A stretch of 64,000 nucleotides of DNA from CAWAYH01 sp963786195 (GCA_963786195.1 CAWAYH010000004.1:310001-374000); one strand, 5' to 3'. Counted from the first letter of the stretch, positions 1-8,385 are shown. Made by a program: numbers and translations. The notes: generated by a model not told the origin, from the letters alone.

Positions 1-1238
1 TTCGAGCGGATCATCCTCCCCGGCATCACGCACTGGAATCATCCCGGCTTCTTCGCGTACTTCGCGATCTCCGGCAGCGCGCCCGGCGTGCTCGCCGAGT
101 TCCTGTCGGCCGCGCTCAACGTGCAGGCCATGCTGTGGCGCACGTCGCCGGCGGCGACCGAGCTCGAAGAGGTCGCGCTCGGCGTGGCTGCGGCAGCTGA
201 TCGGGCTGCCCGACGCATTCGAAGGCGTCATCTACGACACGGCGTCGATCTCGACGCTTCACGCGCTCGCCGCGGCGCGCGAGGTCGGCTGTCCCGGACG
301 TGCGGACGCACGGCCTCGCCGGCCGCACCGATCTGCCACGCGCTCCGCGTCTACTGCTCCGAGCACGCGCACTCGTCGGTCGACAAGGCCGTGATCCTGC
401 TCGGGCTCGGCCACGAGTCGCTGCGGCGAATCGCGACGGACGCGCGAGTTCCGCATGCGACCGGACGCGCTCGACGCGCGCGATCGCCGAGGACCGCGCC
501 GCGGCTGGCGACCGATCGCCGTCGTCGCCACTGTCGGCACGACGTCGACGACGAGCATCGATCCCGTGCGCGCGATCGCGGACATCTGCGACGACAGGGC
601 TCTGGCTGCACGTCGACGCGGCCTATGCCGGCGTCGCGGCGATGGTGCCCGGCTACGAGTGGATCCTCGATGGCGCCGAGCGCAGCCGACTCGCTCGTGG
701 TCAATCCGCACAAGTGGCTGTTCACGCCGTTCGATCTGAGCGCGTTCTACTGCCGCCGGATGGACCTCGTTCGACAGGCGTTCTCGCTCGTGCCCGAGTA
801 CCTGAAGACGATCGAAGCGGCGCCGGTGAAGAACCTGATGGACACGGGCATACAGCTCGGCCGGCGCTTTCGCGCGCTCAAGCTCTGGATGGTGCTGCGC
901 CATTTCGGCGCGGAGGGCATTCGCGCGTCGACTGAGCCGAGCACATGCGGCTCGCGCGCGTCTTCGCAGGATGGGTCGATGCCAGCGACGATTTCGAGCG
1001 CGTCGCGCCGGTCCCGTTCAGCGTCGTGTGCTTCCGCGCGAAGGGAGACGACGAATTCAACGAGCGGCTGCTCGACGCGGTGAATGCGAGCGGCAAGGTG
1101 TTCTTGTCCCACACCCGATTGGCCGACAGGTTTGTACTGCGCCTCGCGATCGGACATCTGGGCACGACCGAGGAGCACGTCGCATCCGCGTGGTCGATTC
1201 TGCAGCGCGAGGCCCGCACGCTCGTCGCCGCCGGCTGA
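1..1238 (+). CDS. PLP-dependent (aromatic-L-amino-acid type) decarboxylase, 5'-truncated and frameshifted
   Basis: This is the C-terminal part of a group II pyridoxal-phosphate decarboxylase (DDC/TDC/HDC family), which decarboxylates an aromatic or related amino acid in the cytoplasm. The first bases read in frame as the family block GITHWNHPGFFAYF. The cofactor-binding HVDAAYAG block and the Schiff-base lysine block NPHKWLF are both recognisable, followed by the family C-terminus ending at 1238. The pieces lie in all three forward frames, with breaks near 185, 295-350, 440-500, 600 and 935, so at least four indels are needed to restore one protein. The start lies outside the window. The substrate cannot be named from sequence. 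The breaks could mean a pseudogene, but similar indels affect housekeeping genes in this window. Confidence 0.85.
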
Positions 1239-1245
1239 GCCTTGC

Positions 1246-1261
1246 GGGCATACCGCTTGCA
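1246..1261 (+). promoter_or_regulatory. Possible sigma-54 promoter (-24/-12) for the outer-membrane protein gene
   Basis: GGGCATACCGCTTGCA has GG and GC at the required 12-base offset and a perfect TTGCA -12 element, but matches the TGGCACG-N4-TTGCW consensus at only about 9 of 12 informative positions. It lies between the decarboxylase stop and the gene at 1346. An imperfect hairpin follows at about 1284-1304. Confidence 0.35.
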
Positions 1262-1345
1262 CAGCACCGTCCAGCCGGACCCACGCCTGAGTCGGACTCG
1301 GGCGTCAGCCACAGCGCCGTGCCTGGGACCCGGGAGGAGTTAAAA

Positions 1346-1969
1346 ATGTCATCGCGTAAGTTCGTCATCGCCACGTTCATTTTCGTCGTCATATCGATGG
1401 CGACGCCGTCGAAGGCGTCGGCCGACTGGCTGCTGACGCCATTCGTTGGCGTCAACTGGCAGGGCACGGCCAACTTTACCGACCTGCCGAATTTCGATGA
1501 CGAGTTCGAACAAGGAATGAGCTACGGCGCCTCGCTGGGCTTCATGGGGTCTGGCGTGTTCGGCTGGGAGGTCGACTTCGGCTTCTCGCCGGACTTCTTC
1601 AAGAACGACACCGGGGGGTTCTTCGAATTCGATGACAGCAACGTCACGACGTTCATGGGAAATCTGATAATCGGGATCCCCATTGGCGGGCAGTCCGGGC
1701 TGGGATTCCGTCCGTATGCCGCGGCTGGCGTCGGCCTGATTAAGACGAACATCGGAGACGCCGCGGATTTCTTCGACGTGTCCGTGACCGACTGGGGCTT
1801 CAACGTAGGCGGCGGCGCGTTCTTCTTCTTTGGAGACAACTTCGGCGTGCGCGGAGACCTCCGCTATTTCCGGGCGCTCACCGACAACGAGCCGGACGAC
1901 GAATTCGACGTGGCGTTCGGGGATTTCCGTTTCTGGCGCGGAACGATTGGGGCGACATTCAGGTTCTGA
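1346..1969 (+). CDS. Small outer-membrane beta-barrel protein (OmpW/OmpA-barrel-like)
   Basis: A 207-residue exported protein of unknown specific role, probably an 8-stranded outer-membrane barrel. It begins with a short basic N-terminus, a hydrophobic segment and a signal-peptidase-like SKASA site at about residues 22-26. The mature part alternates aromatic and small residues, with glycine-rich strands, and the last residue is Phe after TIGATFRF, the usual barrel C-terminal signature. The ATG at 1346 is chosen because a strong GGAGGAG ribosome site lies just upstream and the signal peptide starts there. The open frame continues upstream, but that part overlaps the decarboxylase in another frame. 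A weak sigma-54-like promoter lies about 85 bp upstream. No substrate or partner can be inferred. Confidence 0.8.
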   Translation: MSSRKFVIATFIFVVISMATPSKASADWLLTPFVGVNWQGTANFTDLPNFDDEFEQGMSYGASLGFMGSGVFGWEVDFGFSPDFFKNDTGGFFEFDDSNVTTFMGNLIIGIPIGGQSGLGFRPYAAAGVGLIKTNIGDAADFFDVSVTDWGFNVGGGAFFFFGDNFGVRGDLRYFRALTDNEPDDEFDVAFGDFRFWRGTIGATFRF

Positions 1970-2085
1970 TACAGACAGACCCCCGTCCGCACCGCGTCGG
2001 CTGGATTCCGGAGCACTGAGCGCTGGCGGCGCTCTACCGCCGACAGCGCTGCGCATTCAGAGGATGGGACGCCTGCGAGGCGGTG

Positions 2086-2099
2086 GCCGGAATTCCGGC
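2086..2099. repeat. Palindrome copy A, GCCGGAATTCCGGC
   Basis: A perfect 14-bp palindrome. The same core occurs at 2535-2548 and 29110-29123, and a variant with centre GAAT at 29952-29967. All copies are intergenic. Copy A lies about 185 bp upstream of the start site expected from the sigma-54-like promoter at 2251, within enhancer range. It could be the operator of a shared regulator. Confidence 0.7.
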
Positions 2100-2250
2100 A
2101 GTCCGTCGCGGCACTGACCGATTGGCCTTAGCCCCAATCCACCACCGTCGCCGCCGACAATGGCCCGATGCACACCAAGTCGTTGAGGATACTCGACCGG
2201 AGCCTTGCGGCACTGGTTACCAGCACACGGCGCAGCACGCAGGACGGCAG

Positions 2251-2266
2251 TGGCACTGTGATTGCT
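2251..2266 (+). promoter_or_regulatory. Sigma-54 type promoter (-24 TGGCAC, -12 TTGCT)
   Basis: TGGCACTGTGATTGCT matches the sigma-54 consensus TGGCACG-N4-TTGCW at 11 of 12 informative positions, with exact spacing. It is 45 bp upstream of the small gene at 2312 and may read on into the cytochrome cluster. Sigma-54 promoters need an enhancer-binding activator; palindrome copy A is a candidate site. Confidence 0.6.
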
Positions 2267-2311
2267 ACTGACGGCCCGCACCGTGCGTTAGGCAACAGGG
2301 GACGCGCGAGT

Positions 2312-2533
2312 ATGCTCGATCGCGAGAAGATCGTCGCCGTGCTGAAAAAGCGATTCCCCGGGGCGCCAGTCGAACAAATTGCCGCCGCCACCAACGCCAT
2401 CATCGGTCTCGATGACGAGTGGGACGAGCTCCTGGCCGGCGGACCAGACCCGTGCGGGGCACGCTGCCGACTGGCGGAAGCCGGCGCGCAGGGTTCCCTG
2501 TTCAGAGTATTCAGGAAACGCTCCCTAGAGTAG
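2312..2533 (+). CDS. Small hypothetical protein (73 aa)
   Basis: I do not recognise this protein. It has a charged N-terminal half with a helix-like REKIVAVLKKRFPG stretch and an acidic DDEWDELL segment near residue 35, then a Gly/Pro turn and a basic C-terminus with two cysteines. There is no signal peptide or membrane segment. The ATG at 2312 is chosen because the recognisable sequence begins there and a strong sigma-54-like promoter lies 45 bp upstream; the ribosome site is weak. It ends exactly where palindrome copy B begins, 96 bp before the first cytochrome c gene, so it may be the first gene of that transcript. A non-coding interpretation is possible. Confidence 0.45.
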   Translation: MLDREKIVAVLKKRFPGAPVEQIAAATNAIIGLDDEWDELLAGGPDPCGARCRLAEAGAQGSLFRVFRKRSLE

Positions 2534-2550
2534 TGCCGGAATTCCGGCAC
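2533..2550. repeat. Palindrome copy B, GTGCCGGAATTCCGGCAC
   Basis: A perfect 18-bp palindrome and the longest copy of the repeated motif. It lies between the small gene ending at 2533 and the cytochrome c gene at 2630, and about 30 bp upstream of the possible sigma-70 promoter. It has no run of T on either side, so an operator is more likely than a terminator. Confidence 0.7.
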
Positions 2551-2575
2551 GTATTTTTCTGCCGCGTTGGAATCC

Positions 2576-2601
2576 TTGACACTGCCTCGATCGGGTAGAA
2601 T
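2576..2601 (+). promoter_or_regulatory. Possible sigma-70 promoter of the cytochrome cluster
   Basis: A perfect TTGACA (2576-2581) is followed by TAGAAT (2596-2601). The spacer is only 14 bp, short of the usual 16-18, so the pair may be used only with an activator. The gene starts 29 bp downstream. Confidence 0.35.
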
Positions 2602-2629
2602 CGCCGAAACGCGCAGGAGACAAGGTCCT

Positions 2630-2971
2630 ATGATCCGCCATGCCATGACGTTGTTCAGCCTGATGGTCTTGTCGGCTGGCGTGTCGTACGCTCAGGACGC
2701 CAAACACATCGAGCGAGGCACCAAGGTCTACGCCGAGCAGAAGTGCTCGGTCTGCCATTCCATCGCTGGCAAGGGCAACTCCAAGGGCCCACTCGACGAC
2801 GTGGGAAGCCGCTTGACGGCCGACGACATCCGGCAATGGATGGTCAATCCGGCCGAGATGACCAAAAAGACCAAGGCCGAGCGAAAGCCACCGATGAAGG
2901 CGTACCCCAACCTGTCGAAGGAGGACCTGGACGCGATCGTCGCATACATGCTCAGCTTGAAGAAGAAGTAG
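2630..2971 (+). CDS. Small periplasmic monoheme cytochrome c
   Basis: A 113-residue class I cytochrome c that would shuttle electrons in the periplasm. It has a signal peptide ending near SYAQD (about residue 22), one heme motif CSVCH at about residues 37-41, and a Met-containing PPMKAY segment that can supply the distal ligand. The tail is Lys-rich. The ATG at 2630 follows a good CAGGAGA ribosome site. It is strikingly similar along its whole length to the cytochrome at 4385, so the two flank the NapC-like gene as a duplicated pair. It is the first gene of a plus-strand respiratory cluster running to 8267 and probably accepts electrons from the multiheme or bc-like components encoded downstream. 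Confidence 0.88.
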   Translation: MIRHAMTLFSLMVLSAGVSYAQDAKHIERGTKVYAEQKCSVCHSIAGKGNSKGPLDDVGSRLTADDIRQWMVNPAEMTKKTKAERKPPMKAYPNLSKEDLDAIVAYMLSLKKK

Positions 2972-2983
2972 CCGAGTCTGGTC

Positions 2984-4346
2984 ATGCGACGCGTCCTAGC
3001 TGCTGCCCTGCGCAACCGGATCTCGGCGATCGGGGCGGCGCTGACGACTGCCAGCGGCCTGCTGTTCCTGTTCCTCATCGCGCTCGAGCTGTTGGGGTTT
3101 CTCAAGAACCCTTACGTCGGCCTCATTATCTTCGTCCTCGTTCCCACGTTCTTCGTTGTCGGGCTGTTGCTCATCCCCGTCGGTCTGTGGCTCGAGAGTC
3201 GCCGGAGGGGAGCTGAAGCTCCCGTGCCGGGTTGGCCGAAGCTGGACTTGCGAGATCCGACAACGCGGCGCATGTTGGGATTTGTCGGCATCGTCACGCT
3301 CGTGAACCTGGCCATCATCTCGACGGCCAGCTTTGGCGCGGTCGAGTACACCGAGTCGGAAACGTTTTGCGGCCAGGTCTGTCATGACGTGATGGGGCCT
3401 GAATTCGTCGCGCACCAGAACGGTCTTCACGCGCGCATTCTCTGTGTCTCGTGCCATGTGGGCCCCGGAGCCGGGGCCTTTCTGAGCGCGAAGTTGAACG
3501 GCACCCGGCAGCTCGGTTTGGTCTTCACTGGCAAGTACAGCCGGCCCATTCCCACGCCGATCGAGGGGATGCCCGACGTTCAGTCGACCTGCGAGCACTG
3601 CCACGCACCGGATCGGTTTGTCGGCGACAAGATCAAGGTCTTCTTCGAGCACGCCGATGACGAGGCCAACACCCAGACGAAAACGACGGTCCGGCTGCAT
3701 GTCGGCGGCCCCGTTTCAGGGACTGGAAGCGGAACCGGCATCCACTGGCACATGAATCGCGCGAATCTCGTCGAGTACGTCGCCGCGGACGAGAAACGCG
3801 AGAAGATCTCTTACGTTCGCGTGACCACTGGGGATGGCAAGGTTCGCGAGTATTTCGCAGAAGGTGTTACAGCTTCGGAGCTCGAGGGGAAACCGCGTCG
3901 GCGGATGGGCTGCCTCGACTGCCACAACCGCCCCGCACACAAGTTCGGCACGACGCCTGAGCGCGCGGTGGATGCCGCCCTCGGTGAGGGGCTGATCTCT
4001 GCGAAAATCCCGTTTGTCCGCCGCGAGGCCGTGCGGGCACTGAGTGCCGCGTATCCCAGCCATGACGTGGCCATACCCGAGATCGAGCGAGCGCTCCGCG
4101 CCGCCTTGAATGGCAAGGAGCCGCGTGCGTACCGAGGAATCGGACCTGCGCCGGGCTGTTGTCGTGACGCAGGCGATCTATCGCCTCAATGTGTTTCCCT
4201 CGATGCGAATTGGCTGGGGCTCGTACACTCACCACCTTGGGCACATGGTCTCGTCGGGGTGCTTCCGTTGCCATGACGAGAGTCACAAGACCCGGGACGG
4301 TGTGTCCATTCGTCAGGATTGCGAGTCGTGTCACGCGATCGAGTGA
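2984..4346 (+). CDS. NapC/NirT-like membrane multiheme cytochrome c (frameshifted)
   Basis: A membrane-anchored multiheme cytochrome that probably takes electrons from menaquinol and passes them to periplasmic cytochromes. Three hydrophobic segments lie in the first 130 residues. They are followed by CGQVCH (three residues between the cysteines rather than two), CVSCH, CEHCH, CLDCH, CFRCH and CESCH, six sites in all. The first frame runs to about 4115-4135. The last two heme sites and the C-terminus lie in another frame ending at 4346, so one indel splits the gene. The ATG at 2984 is 12 bp after the preceding cytochrome c. The NapC/NirT assignment rests on topology and the first heme-site context; the electron acceptor is unknown. 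Confidence 0.82.
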
Positions 4347-4384
4347 TTCCGTGCGTTGTCTGACATTATTCCTGGAGGCTGTCG

Positions 4385-4729
4385 ATGCGCTTGTCCCACG
4401 TCATTGTGCTCGCGGTTGCTTTCATGTGTGTCGGCCGGCCTGCGCTGGGGCAGGATGCCAAACTGGTGGACCGCGGCAAAGCGGTGTTTACGGAGCAGAA
4501 GTGTTCGCTGTGCCACGCGGTCGCGGGGAAGGGTAACGCCAAGGGCGCGCTCGATGAGGTCGGCGGCAAGCTGACGGCCGACCAGATCCGCCAGTGGCTC
4601 CTCACGCCAAAGGAGATGGCGGAAAAGGAGAAGGCAACGCGCAAGCCCCCGATGCAGCCGTACACAAAGCTGGCGAAGGGGGACCTTGACGCGCTCGTCG
4701 CGTTCCTGCAGACACTGAAGAAGAAGTAG
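4385..4729 (+). CDS. Small periplasmic monoheme cytochrome c (paralogue of the 2630 gene)
   Basis: A 114-residue cytochrome c with a signal peptide ending near PALGQD, one heme motif CSLCH, and the same GKGN-KG-LDEVG-KLTAD-IRQW block, PPM ligand region and Lys tail as the gene at 2630. The ATG at 4385 is preceded by GGAGG about 8 bp upstream. It sits between the NapC-like gene and the nine-heme cytochrome gene and should be periplasmic. The pair looks like a local duplication retained around a multiheme partner. The two proteins may serve different partners or different redox conditions, but sequence alone does not distinguish them. Confidence 0.88.
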   Translation: MRLSHVIVLAVAFMCVGRPALGQDAKLVDRGKAVFTEQKCSLCHAVAGKGNAKGALDEVGGKLTADQIRQWLLTPKEMAEKEKATRKPPMQPYTKLAKGDLDALVAFLQTLKKK

Positions 4730-4742
4730 CAACAGAGGCTCG

Positions 4743-6104
4743 ATGTATCCGGCCCGGGCACCAATCTGGGTGCTCGCCACGGCGGCAGCGATCTTCGCGC
4801 TCGTCGTGTCCGCGCGGCCCCTTCTTGGCGAAGGGCATGAGGTGACGGTGACGCGCGCGCAGACGCCGCCCGAACCGGCGTCCGCGCCCGATACCTGTGC
4901 CTCCTGTCATCGGCAGCTTCCCGACCAGCGACTCAGCGCGCCGGTCACCTTGTCCGCTGACGACGTTCACCGGCAAAAGGGGTTCGGCTGCGCCGCCTGT
5001 CATGGCGGGGACGCGTCGCGCGAAGGTGTCGACGCGATGGACCCGAAACGGGGATACATCGGCGTGCCGTCGCGCCAACGAATCCCCCAGATCTGCGCGC
5101 GCTGCCACGCCGACGCCGCGTTCATGCGCCGCTATAACCCCGCGATGCGCGTGGACCAGTTCGCCGAGTACCAGACGTCGGTTCACGGTCGGCGTCTTGC
5201 CGAGCGCAAGGACGACAAGGTGGCGACGTGCGCCAGTTGTCATACGCCGCACTCGATCAGACCCGCGTCTGACCCGCAATCCGCGGTGAATCCAACGCGC
5301 GTCGTGGACACGTGCGGCGGCTGTCATGCCAACGCGTCGTACATGGCCACGTACGGCATTCCGACGGACCAACTGGCGCTGTACAAGCAGAGTGTCCACT
5401 GGCGCACGCTGACAGACGTCGGCGACCTCTCGGCACCAACCTGCAACGACTGCCACGGGAACCATGGCGCTGCGCCGCCAGGGATCGACTCGGTGGGGAA
5501 CGTCTGCGGCCAGTGCCACGCGGTCCAGGGGGAGCTGTTCCGAGCGAGCCGTCATGCCACGATCTTCAAGGACATCGGCTCACCCGGCTGCGTGACGTGT
5601 CATCGCAACCATGACATCGCCCCTGCGACCGACGCGCTGCTTGGCGTAGGCGAAGGCGCCGTGTGCGCGGCATGCCACAGCACGGACGAAGCGAACGGAC
5701 GGGCAGCGATGGAGATGCGCACGCTCATCGACACGCTGCGATCTGAACATGAGAGTGCCCGGAATGTCCTGCTGCGCGCCGAGCGGTCCGGCATTGAGGT
5801 CAGTCAGGCTCAGTTCGATCTCAACGGTGCCATCGACGCGTTGGTGAAGGCCCGCGCGTCGGTGCATGGCTTTACCGTGGCCGCCGTCAGCGCCCCGATC
5901 GGGGACGGGCGGGCGATTGCCGCCCGGGCGCACGCGCGCGGGCTTCAGGCCCTCGACGAGCTCCAGTTCCGCCGCAAGGGGCTCGCCGTGTCGGTCGTCA
6001 TCATTCTCACGCTCATTGCGGCACTGGCCATGAAGATTCGACAGATCGAGCGAGCGGCGCCGGCCGCGACAGCCAACCTTCCGGGAGACCCTCATGCCCC
6101 CTGA
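4743..6104 (+). CDS. Nine-heme membrane-anchored cytochrome c
   Basis: A 453-residue protein with an N-terminal signal or anchor helix, nine CxxCH motifs spread over roughly residues 50-320 (CASCH, CAACH, CARCH, CASCH, CGGCH, CNDCH, CGQCH, CVTCH, CAACH), a helical segment without hemes, and a C-terminal transmembrane helix rich in I, L and V at about residues 415-435. The body should lie in the periplasm. It overlaps the Rieske gene by 11 bp, so it is probably part of the same complex as the Rieske and cytochrome b proteins, taking the place of cytochrome c1. Multiheme subunits of this kind with quinol-oxidising Rieske/cytochrome b modules are known in anaerobic respirers. The exact family is not identified. 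Confidence 0.85.
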   Translation: MYPARAPIWVLATAAAIFALVVSARPLLGEGHEVTVTRAQTPPEPASAPDTCASCHRQLPDQRLSAPVTLSADDVHRQKGFGCAACHGGDASREGVDAMDPKRGYIGVPSRQRIPQICARCHADAAFMRRYNPAMRVDQFAEYQTSVHGRRLAERKDDKVATCASCHTPHSIRPASDPQSAVNPTRVVDTCGGCHANASYMATYGIPTDQLALYKQSVHWRTLTDVGDLSAPTCNDCHGNHGAAPPGIDSVGNVCGQCHAVQGELFRASRHATIFKDIGSPGCVTCHRNHDIAPATDALLGVGEGAVCAACHSTDEANGRAAMEMRTLIDTLRSEHESARNVLLRAERSGIEVSQAQFDLNGAIDALVKARASVHGFTVAAVSAPIGDGRAIAARAHARGLQALDELQFRRKGLAVSVVIILTLIAALAMKIRQIERAAPAATANLPGDPHAP

Positions 6105-6582
6105 TGCTCCGCGAGGCACCCACGAGCGGCCCGAGCACGTCACCGGCGTCCCGATTGGCCGACGCCGCATGGTCGACTGGCTGCTGGGCACCAGTCTCGG
6201 CGCATTCCTCCTGTCCGTGCTATACCCGATCGGGCGGTACCTCGTCCCGCCCGCTGCCGCGGAATCCAGCGTGGCCAGCGTGACGCTACCGATCAAAGCG
6301 AGCGAAGTGAAGGCAAACGCCGGGCACATCTTCAAGTTCGGCAACCGGCCCGCCATTCTGATCCGAACCGCCCGTGGCGATCTCCGTGCGTTCTCGGCCA
6401 TCTGCACACACCTGAACTGCACCGTGCAGTACCGGTCAGACATCGCGCACATCTGGTGCGCCTGCCACGACGGCCACTACGACCTCAACGGGCGGAACAT
6501 CCAGGGGCCTCCGCCACGACCGCTCGAGACATTTGCCGTGAACGTGCGCAACGACGAGATCGTCGTCACGAAGACCACCTAG
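6094..6582 (+). CDS. Rieske iron-sulfur protein of a bc-type complex
   Basis: A 162-residue Rieske [2Fe-2S] subunit. One N-terminal transmembrane segment (about residues 28-50) follows a basic stretch. The cluster-binding boxes are CTHLNC and CACHDGHYD, about 20 residues apart, with the usual Cys-X-His pairs. It would take electrons from quinol at the cytochrome b Qo site and pass them to the adjacent multiheme cytochrome. The start overlaps the end of the nine-heme gene, and the next gene, cytochrome b, begins 10 bp after the stop. A second Rieske gene lies in the nos cluster at 44103. Confidence 0.92.
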   Translation: MPPDAPRGTHERPEHVTGVPIGRRRMVDWLLGTSLGAFLLSVLYPIGRYLVPPAAAESSVASVTLPIKASEVKANAGHIFKFGNRPAILIRTARGDLRAFSAICTHLNCTVQYRSDIAHIWCACHDGHYDLNGRNIQGPPPRPLETFAVNVRNDEIVVTKTT

Positions 6583-6592
6583 GAGCCGAGTC

Positions 6593-7666
6593 GTGGCGCC
6601 CTTCCACATCGAGAACCTCCGCGACTGGCTCGACGCGAGAATCGGTCTGACAGACGCCGCCAGGATCGCGCGAAAGAAGGAAATCCCCATCCATCGGCAC
6701 TCCATCTGGTACTACCTCGGGGGGATGACGCTCTTCCTCTTCGTCGTTCAGGTCGTGACGGGAATCTTGCTGCTGCTGTATTACCGGCCCAGCGCTACGG
6801 AGGCCTACGAATCGGTCCAGTTCCTGATGGCCGAAGTGCAGTTCGGCTGGCTCGTGCGCTCGATTCATGCCTGGTCGGCGAACTTGATGATCTTCACCTT
6901 GTTCGTTCACATGCTCAGCGTCCTGCTGCTCAGGGCCTATCGTCCGCCACGGGAGATTACCTGGCTGTCAGGCATGGCACTGCTCGGCCTGGCGCTCGCT
7001 CTGGGGTTTACCGGATACCTGCTGCCCTGGAACACGCTGGCGCTCTTTGCCACGAAAGTCGGGACCGACATCCCGGGCGCGGTACCGGTGATTGGCGATT
7101 TCATGCGACTCGTCCTCCGTGGAGGAGAGGACGTGACCGGCGCGACGCTGACGCGCTTCTATGGCATCCACGTGGCGGTCCTGCCCGCGCTCACGACGGC
7201 GTGCCTTGCCTTGCATGTCTACCTCGTGCAGCGCCATGGCATGAGCGTTCCGATGGGCGTCGATCGAAGTCACCTGAGGAAGATGCCGTTTCTACCGAAT
7301 TTTCTGCTCCGTGACCTCATCGGGTGGCTGGTGGCGGTGGCGGCCCTCGCTTCGCTGGCGGCGTTCTTTCCGACCGAGCTTGGCGAGAAAGCCGACCCCT
7401 TTGCATCCGCCCCGGCGAGCATCCGGCCCGAGTGGTACTTCATGTTCATGTTTCAGACGCTGAAGCTGCTGCCCGCACACGTGCTGGGGATCGAGGGGGA
7501 GACGATCGGCATCCTGGCGTTCGGGCTGGGCGGTCTCCTTCTGGCCCTGGTGCCGTTTCTCGATCGCGCCGCTGCCAGAGGCGAACGGAACCGTCTCGTG
7601 ACCTTCCTCTCGTGGGCGCTGATCGCGTACATGGTCGCGTTCACCGTGTACGGTTACGCCTCTTAG
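6593..7666 (+). CDS. Cytochrome b of a bc-type quinol-oxidising complex
   Basis: A 357-residue integral membrane protein with about eight hydrophobic helices. It keeps the paired heme-ligand histidines in helices 2 and 4 (SIHAWSANLM and GIHVAVLPAL regions), the GYLLPW motif after helix 3, and the PEWYF Qo-site motif near residue 285. It therefore contains both the b6-like and subunit IV-like parts in one chain. The start is GTG at 6593 with AGGAG just upstream. With the Rieske protein it forms a quinol-oxidising module, and electrons probably leave through the nine-heme cytochrome. Confidence 0.92.
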   Translation: MAPFHIENLRDWLDARIGLTDAARIARKKEIPIHRHSIWYYLGGMTLFLFVVQVVTGILLLLYYRPSATEAYESVQFLMAEVQFGWLVRSIHAWSANLMIFTLFVHMLSVLLLRAYRPPREITWLSGMALLGLALALGFTGYLLPWNTLALFATKVGTDIPGAVPVIGDFMRLVLRGGEDVTGATLTRFYGIHVAVLPALTTACLALHVYLVQRHGMSVPMGVDRSHLRKMPFLPNFLLRDLIGWLVAVAALASLAAFFPTELGEKADPFASAPASIRPEWYFMFMFQTLKLLPAHVLGIEGETIGILAFGLGGLLLALVPFLDRAAARGERNRLVTFLSWALIAYMVAFTVYGYAS

Positions 7667-7730
7667 CGCACACAGGGTCAGCGGATGGCGTTTTGGGAAT
7701 TCGAAGCCTGATATTGATCGAGGTGAAGCG

Positions 7731-8267
7731 ATGACATTGCGATCCGGCATCTATATCGTTCCCACCCACCGCTGGTACATCGAGAGAACGGTCTGGCTCA
7801 TCGCCGGTCTCGTGCTCCTCGCCAGCACGGGGCTGGCGGCGCTGTGGGACCCGCGTTGGGTCCTCGCGATCGTCGCTCTCGCCATGGCCTCCATCAACGT
7901 GGCGCTGACCGGCTTTTGCGTCGTCGGCACGGTGCTCAGTCGGCTCGGCTTTACTCCGATGCTTGGCGCGACCTCACCGACGCGACGCAACCTGTACTTC
8001 ATGCAGACCGACAGCTGGTACCTCGAGCGGCGCATCTATCTGGCGGTCGGCATCAATCTCACCATTGCGTCCGTGCTGACATTGGCGCACAGCGTATGGT
8101 GGCTGCTGTTCCCTGGGTTCGTCGGCCTGGCGATGCTGGTATTCGCGGCGACCGGATTCTGCATCATGGCCAACAGCTTGTACTGGCTGGGAGCCGAACC
8201 GCGTCTGGAGCCGAAAGATCGCATGCCCGACGCCGCGCCGACCACTCGTCAGCCCGCGCGGGTCTGA
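7731..8267 (+). CDS. Duplicated DUF2892-like membrane protein
   Basis: A 178-residue integral membrane protein made of two similar halves. Each half has a WYIER or WYLER motif before two hydrophobic helices and ends with TGFC followed by a small loop (TGFCVVGTVLSRLG and TGFCIMANSLYWLG). This resembles two copies of the YgaP-like transmembrane domain (DUF2892). The function is unknown. It is the last gene of the plus-strand respiratory cluster, 64 bp after cytochrome b, with GAGGTGAAG ahead of the ATG. The paired Cys residues in the TGFC motifs are conserved between the halves. Confidence 0.7.
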   Translation: MTLRSGIYIVPTHRWYIERTVWLIAGLVLLASTGLAALWDPRWVLAIVALAMASINVALTGFCVVGTVLSRLGFTPMLGATSPTRRNLYFMQTDSWYLERRIYLAVGINLTIASVLTLAHSVWWLLFPGFVGLAMLVFAATGFCIMANSLYWLGAEPRLEPKDRMPDAAPTTRQPARV

Positions 8268-8354
8268 GGACCCGCAACCCGTTTCCGGTTGGCGTCGAGC
8301 TGGGGGGGTCGCGAGCGCTTGCCAGAACGTTGGCACCGCGGCGCGACGCGGGAC

Positions 8355-8385
8355 GATCACGGTACGAGACAAGGTCGTCGTGATC
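8355..8385. terminator. Possible hairpin between convergent operons
   Basis: GATCACG at 8355-8361 pairs with CGTGATC at 8379-8385, and an inner ACGA/TCGT pair extends the stem across a small bulge. It lies in the 142-bp gap between convergent genes. There is no T tract, so termination is an inference from position. Confidence 0.35.

Larger units (their letters stand above)
1970..2311 (+). other. Intergenic region with palindrome copy A and a sigma-54-like promoter
   Basis: About 340 bp without a convincing gene. Short open frames exist but have no ribosome site. It holds the palindrome at 2086-2099 and a strong sigma-54-type promoter at 2251-2266, both listed separately. Confidence 0.6.

Noticed and set aside
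1..1238. Calling the decarboxylase a decayed pseudogene
   Set aside because: All family blocks remain and only small indels separate frames, the same error type as in essential genes here. Decay is possible but not shown.
1284..1304. A terminator after the decarboxylase gene
   Set aside because: The hairpin is imperfect, has no T tract and lies downstream of the candidate promoter of the next gene.
2534..2570. Sigma-54 promoter just after palindrome copy B (GGCACG followed by CTGC)
   Set aside because: The distance between GG and GC is 15 bases and not 12.
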